From: Bacillota bacterium
Lineage (GTDB): Bacteria > Bacillota > Bacilli > Alicyclobacillales > SLC66
Length of the DNA stretch: 7,505 nt
Assembly (NCBI GenBank): GCA_021846145.1
Contig: JAJZCJ010000161.1
Span: 1 to 7,505, forward strand
Direction: 5' to 3'
Made by a program: the position numbers and the translations under genes. Positions 6,532 through 7,505 of the stretch are shown piece by piece; the first letter of the stretch is position 1; each line of letters opens with the position of its first letter. The notes beneath the pieces were generated by a model. That model made no database searches, had not been told where the DNA came from, and was given only the letters and a program-made list of their open reading frames with translations.

Positions 6532-6711
6532 GGTCTAGACGGCTACCAGACGGGAATTCATTACTTGGACAAGGAACACCAACCGTATGACGAACTGCCT
6601 AATCACATCGTGCAATTTTTAGCTAACAAGACAGAAACATCGCAGAGTTTGGTGGTCGGAGATGAAATGGTTAGTCGTTGGAGCAAACAGATGAGGGAGA
6701 ACGGTATGTGA
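6532..6711 (+). pseudogene. Short open segment with a hemerythrin-like first helix, stop overlapping cheX start
   Basis: The frame following the FliL-like stop is open to TGA 6709-6711 without an ATG near its beginning. It reads GLDGYQTGIHYLDKEHQPYDEL and then PNHIVQFLANKTETS. The G-I-x-x-(I/L)-D-x-(E/Q)-H-x-x-x-(D)-E-L pattern recalls helix A of bacterial hemerythrins (G-I-x-x-I-D-E-Q-H-K-x-L), including the metal-ligand His. The later H-x-x-x-E and D ligands of helices B to D are not seen, so it is either a truncated relic or a chance likeness. TTG 6565 with GGGAA at 6552-6556 could start a 48-residue peptide. The last base of its TGA is the A of the cheX ATG, an overlap typical of coupled genes. 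The type is therefore uncertain: relic or small real gene. Confidence 0.35.
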
Positions 6712-7166
6712 TGAGTAATCTGAATGTAGGGAAGATTACCAACTTTCTTAATGCTACCTTAAATAGTATTCATGAATTGGTCAGCATTGAAGCAGAAAAA
6801 CCTAGTGAGATGAAAGCACCACTCTTACAAACGGACTATGGGGTGTTAGTGGGGATTTTAGGTGATCTTCGCGGGCGGTTATTTATCCTAGGTGAATCGG
6901 CGGTATTTGCACATGCTGGTGTCACCATGTACGGGATGGAGCTCGAAGGGGATATGCTGGAATCGTTTGTGGGTGAGTTTGGTAATTCGGTCGCTGGCCA
7001 TACCGCGACGAGGTTATATAATCAGTCCATTCATATTGATATTACGCCACCGACCACGATGCAGGGGAAAGTGAAGTTGGGCGGGTTTGGGACGGCGATA
7101 AGTGTGCCTTTTTTGTTGAATGGCGCGAAGGGTCAATTGGTTCTCGCCATGGAAGACGCACAGTAA
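6711..7166 (+). CDS. cheX: CheX-type CheY-P phosphatase
   Basis: A 151-residue soluble protein, the usual CheX length. It has the CheC/CheX/FliY phosphatase signature ExxN in VGEFGNSVAGH (Glu89 and Asn92), which positions water on the phosphoaspartate of CheY. Only one such helix is seen, as in CheX, whereas CheC has two. Before it come SDYG-like strand residues VLVGILGDLRGRLFILG (about 45-61), and after it the typical PTTMQGK and AISVPFLLNGAKGQLVLA strands (114-146). CheX forms a dimer and clears CheY-P, which sets flagellar switching. ATG 6711 is chosen for AGGGAGA (6694-6700) and its one-base overlap with the upstream stop; GTG 6708 and 6678 are alternatives. The globin sensor gene begins 24 bases later, so chemotaxis control by oxygen is a reasonable inference. 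No defect is visible. Confidence 0.85.
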   Translation: MSNLNVGKITNFLNATLNSIHELVSIEAEKPSEMKAPLLQTDYGVLVGILGDLRGRLFILGESAVFAHAGVTMYGMELEGDMLESFVGEFGNSVAGHTATRLYNQSIHIDITPPTTMQGKVKLGGFGTAISVPFLLNGAKGQLVLAMEDAQ

Positions 7167-7190
7167 CATCGGTGATTTGATGGGGGACAA

Positions 7191-7505
7191 ATGCGAAACC
7201 TAGGGGAGATCAGTTTGAATACGAAATGGCAGATGGAATTATCTGGTCTGACGGAACAAGAGTTGCAGGTGATTCACGAACAACGAGATTTTTTTACGAA
7301 GCATAGTCGAGAAATGGTCGATGTATTTTATAAACATTTACAACAAATTCCTGATTTAGTGAACATCGTGAATCATCATTCCACAATTGAACGGTTGAAG
7401 CAAACGCAAGTGCGCTTTTTTGAAACGATGGGGGAAAAGGAATCGTCTCGGGCACTGCAAGAAGAAATCTATCGAATTGGTCAAGTTCATCACCGCATCC
7501 ATTTG
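7191..7505 (+). CDS. Globin-coupled sensor, N-terminal heme domain (partial), HemAT-like
   Basis: The first 105 codons are present; the gene runs off the window. The peptide has the sensor-globin layout: LTEQELQVIHEQRDFF (20-35), EMVDVFYKHLQQIPDLVNIV (41-60), STIERLKQTQVRFFETM (64-80) and IYRIGQVHHRIHL (93-105). The final segment matches the I-G-x-V-H-x-R-I-x-L stretch that carries the proximal heme ligand, here probably His100. Such domains bind O2 in HemAT aerotaxis receptors and in globin-coupled diguanylate cyclases. The output domain is beyond the window, so which class applies cannot be seen; the cheX neighbour favours an MCP-type aerotaxis receptor. ATG 7191 has GGGGGA (7182-7187) close upstream; TTG 7215 with GGGGAG at 7203-7208 is a second possible start that would still keep the whole globin domain. 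Confidence 0.85.
   Translation, partial: MRNLGEISLNTKWQMELSGLTEQELQVIHEQRDFFTKHSREMVDVFYKHLQQIPDLVNIVNHHSTIERLKQTQVRFFETMGEKESSRALQEEIYRIGQVHHRIHL

Overview
The window reads as the chromosome of a flagellated Gram-positive bacterium (Bacillota). The evidence is an flgK-flgL-fliD order, purine-rich Shine-Dalgarno sites in front of most genes, a CheX-type CheY-P phosphatase and the start of a HemAT-like globin sensor. An Alicyclobacillaceae-like member of the Bacillales fits, but that is a guess from gene style and moderate base composition. Every gene supported here lies on the + strand. No tRNA, rRNA, CRISPR array or insertion sequence was seen.

Left part (1-2329) is the hook-filament junction module: the last 26 codons of flgK, a complete flgL, and a fliD-like filament-cap gene that is clearly broken. 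The fliD relic keeps one reading frame for 388 codons with no frameshift. It contains three in-frame stops, one each of TAA, TGA and TAG, and it lacks the N-terminal D0 segment. Its tail is a run of serines coded by an AGC/AGT microsatellite.

Middle part (2483-4883) holds two closely spaced genes, a class I SAM-dependent methyltransferase-like protein and a GT4 glycosyltransferase. Their place beside hook-associated genes suggests a modification pair for flagellin or another surface glycan, but this rests on context only. Next, 4885-5107 is a decayed fragment of a phospholipase D-like (HKD) protein with a visible frameshift inside the active-site region. Two small genes of unknown function follow, a two-helix membrane protein and an acidic 110-residue protein. 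This stretch looks richer in G+C and may be foreign or a remnant. A non-coding stretch of about 330 bases (5799-6126) ends the section. It holds a weak terminator, an 8-bp perfect inverted repeat and a sigma-D-like -10 element.

Right part (6127-7505) returns to motility: a FliL-like membrane protein, a short open segment with a hemerythrin-like signature whose stop overlaps the next start, cheX, and the N-terminal globin domain of a globin-coupled sensor that runs off the end. Together these suggest an oxygen-responsive chemotaxis module: the globin senses O2, CheX removes phosphate from CheY, and FliL acts at the motor.
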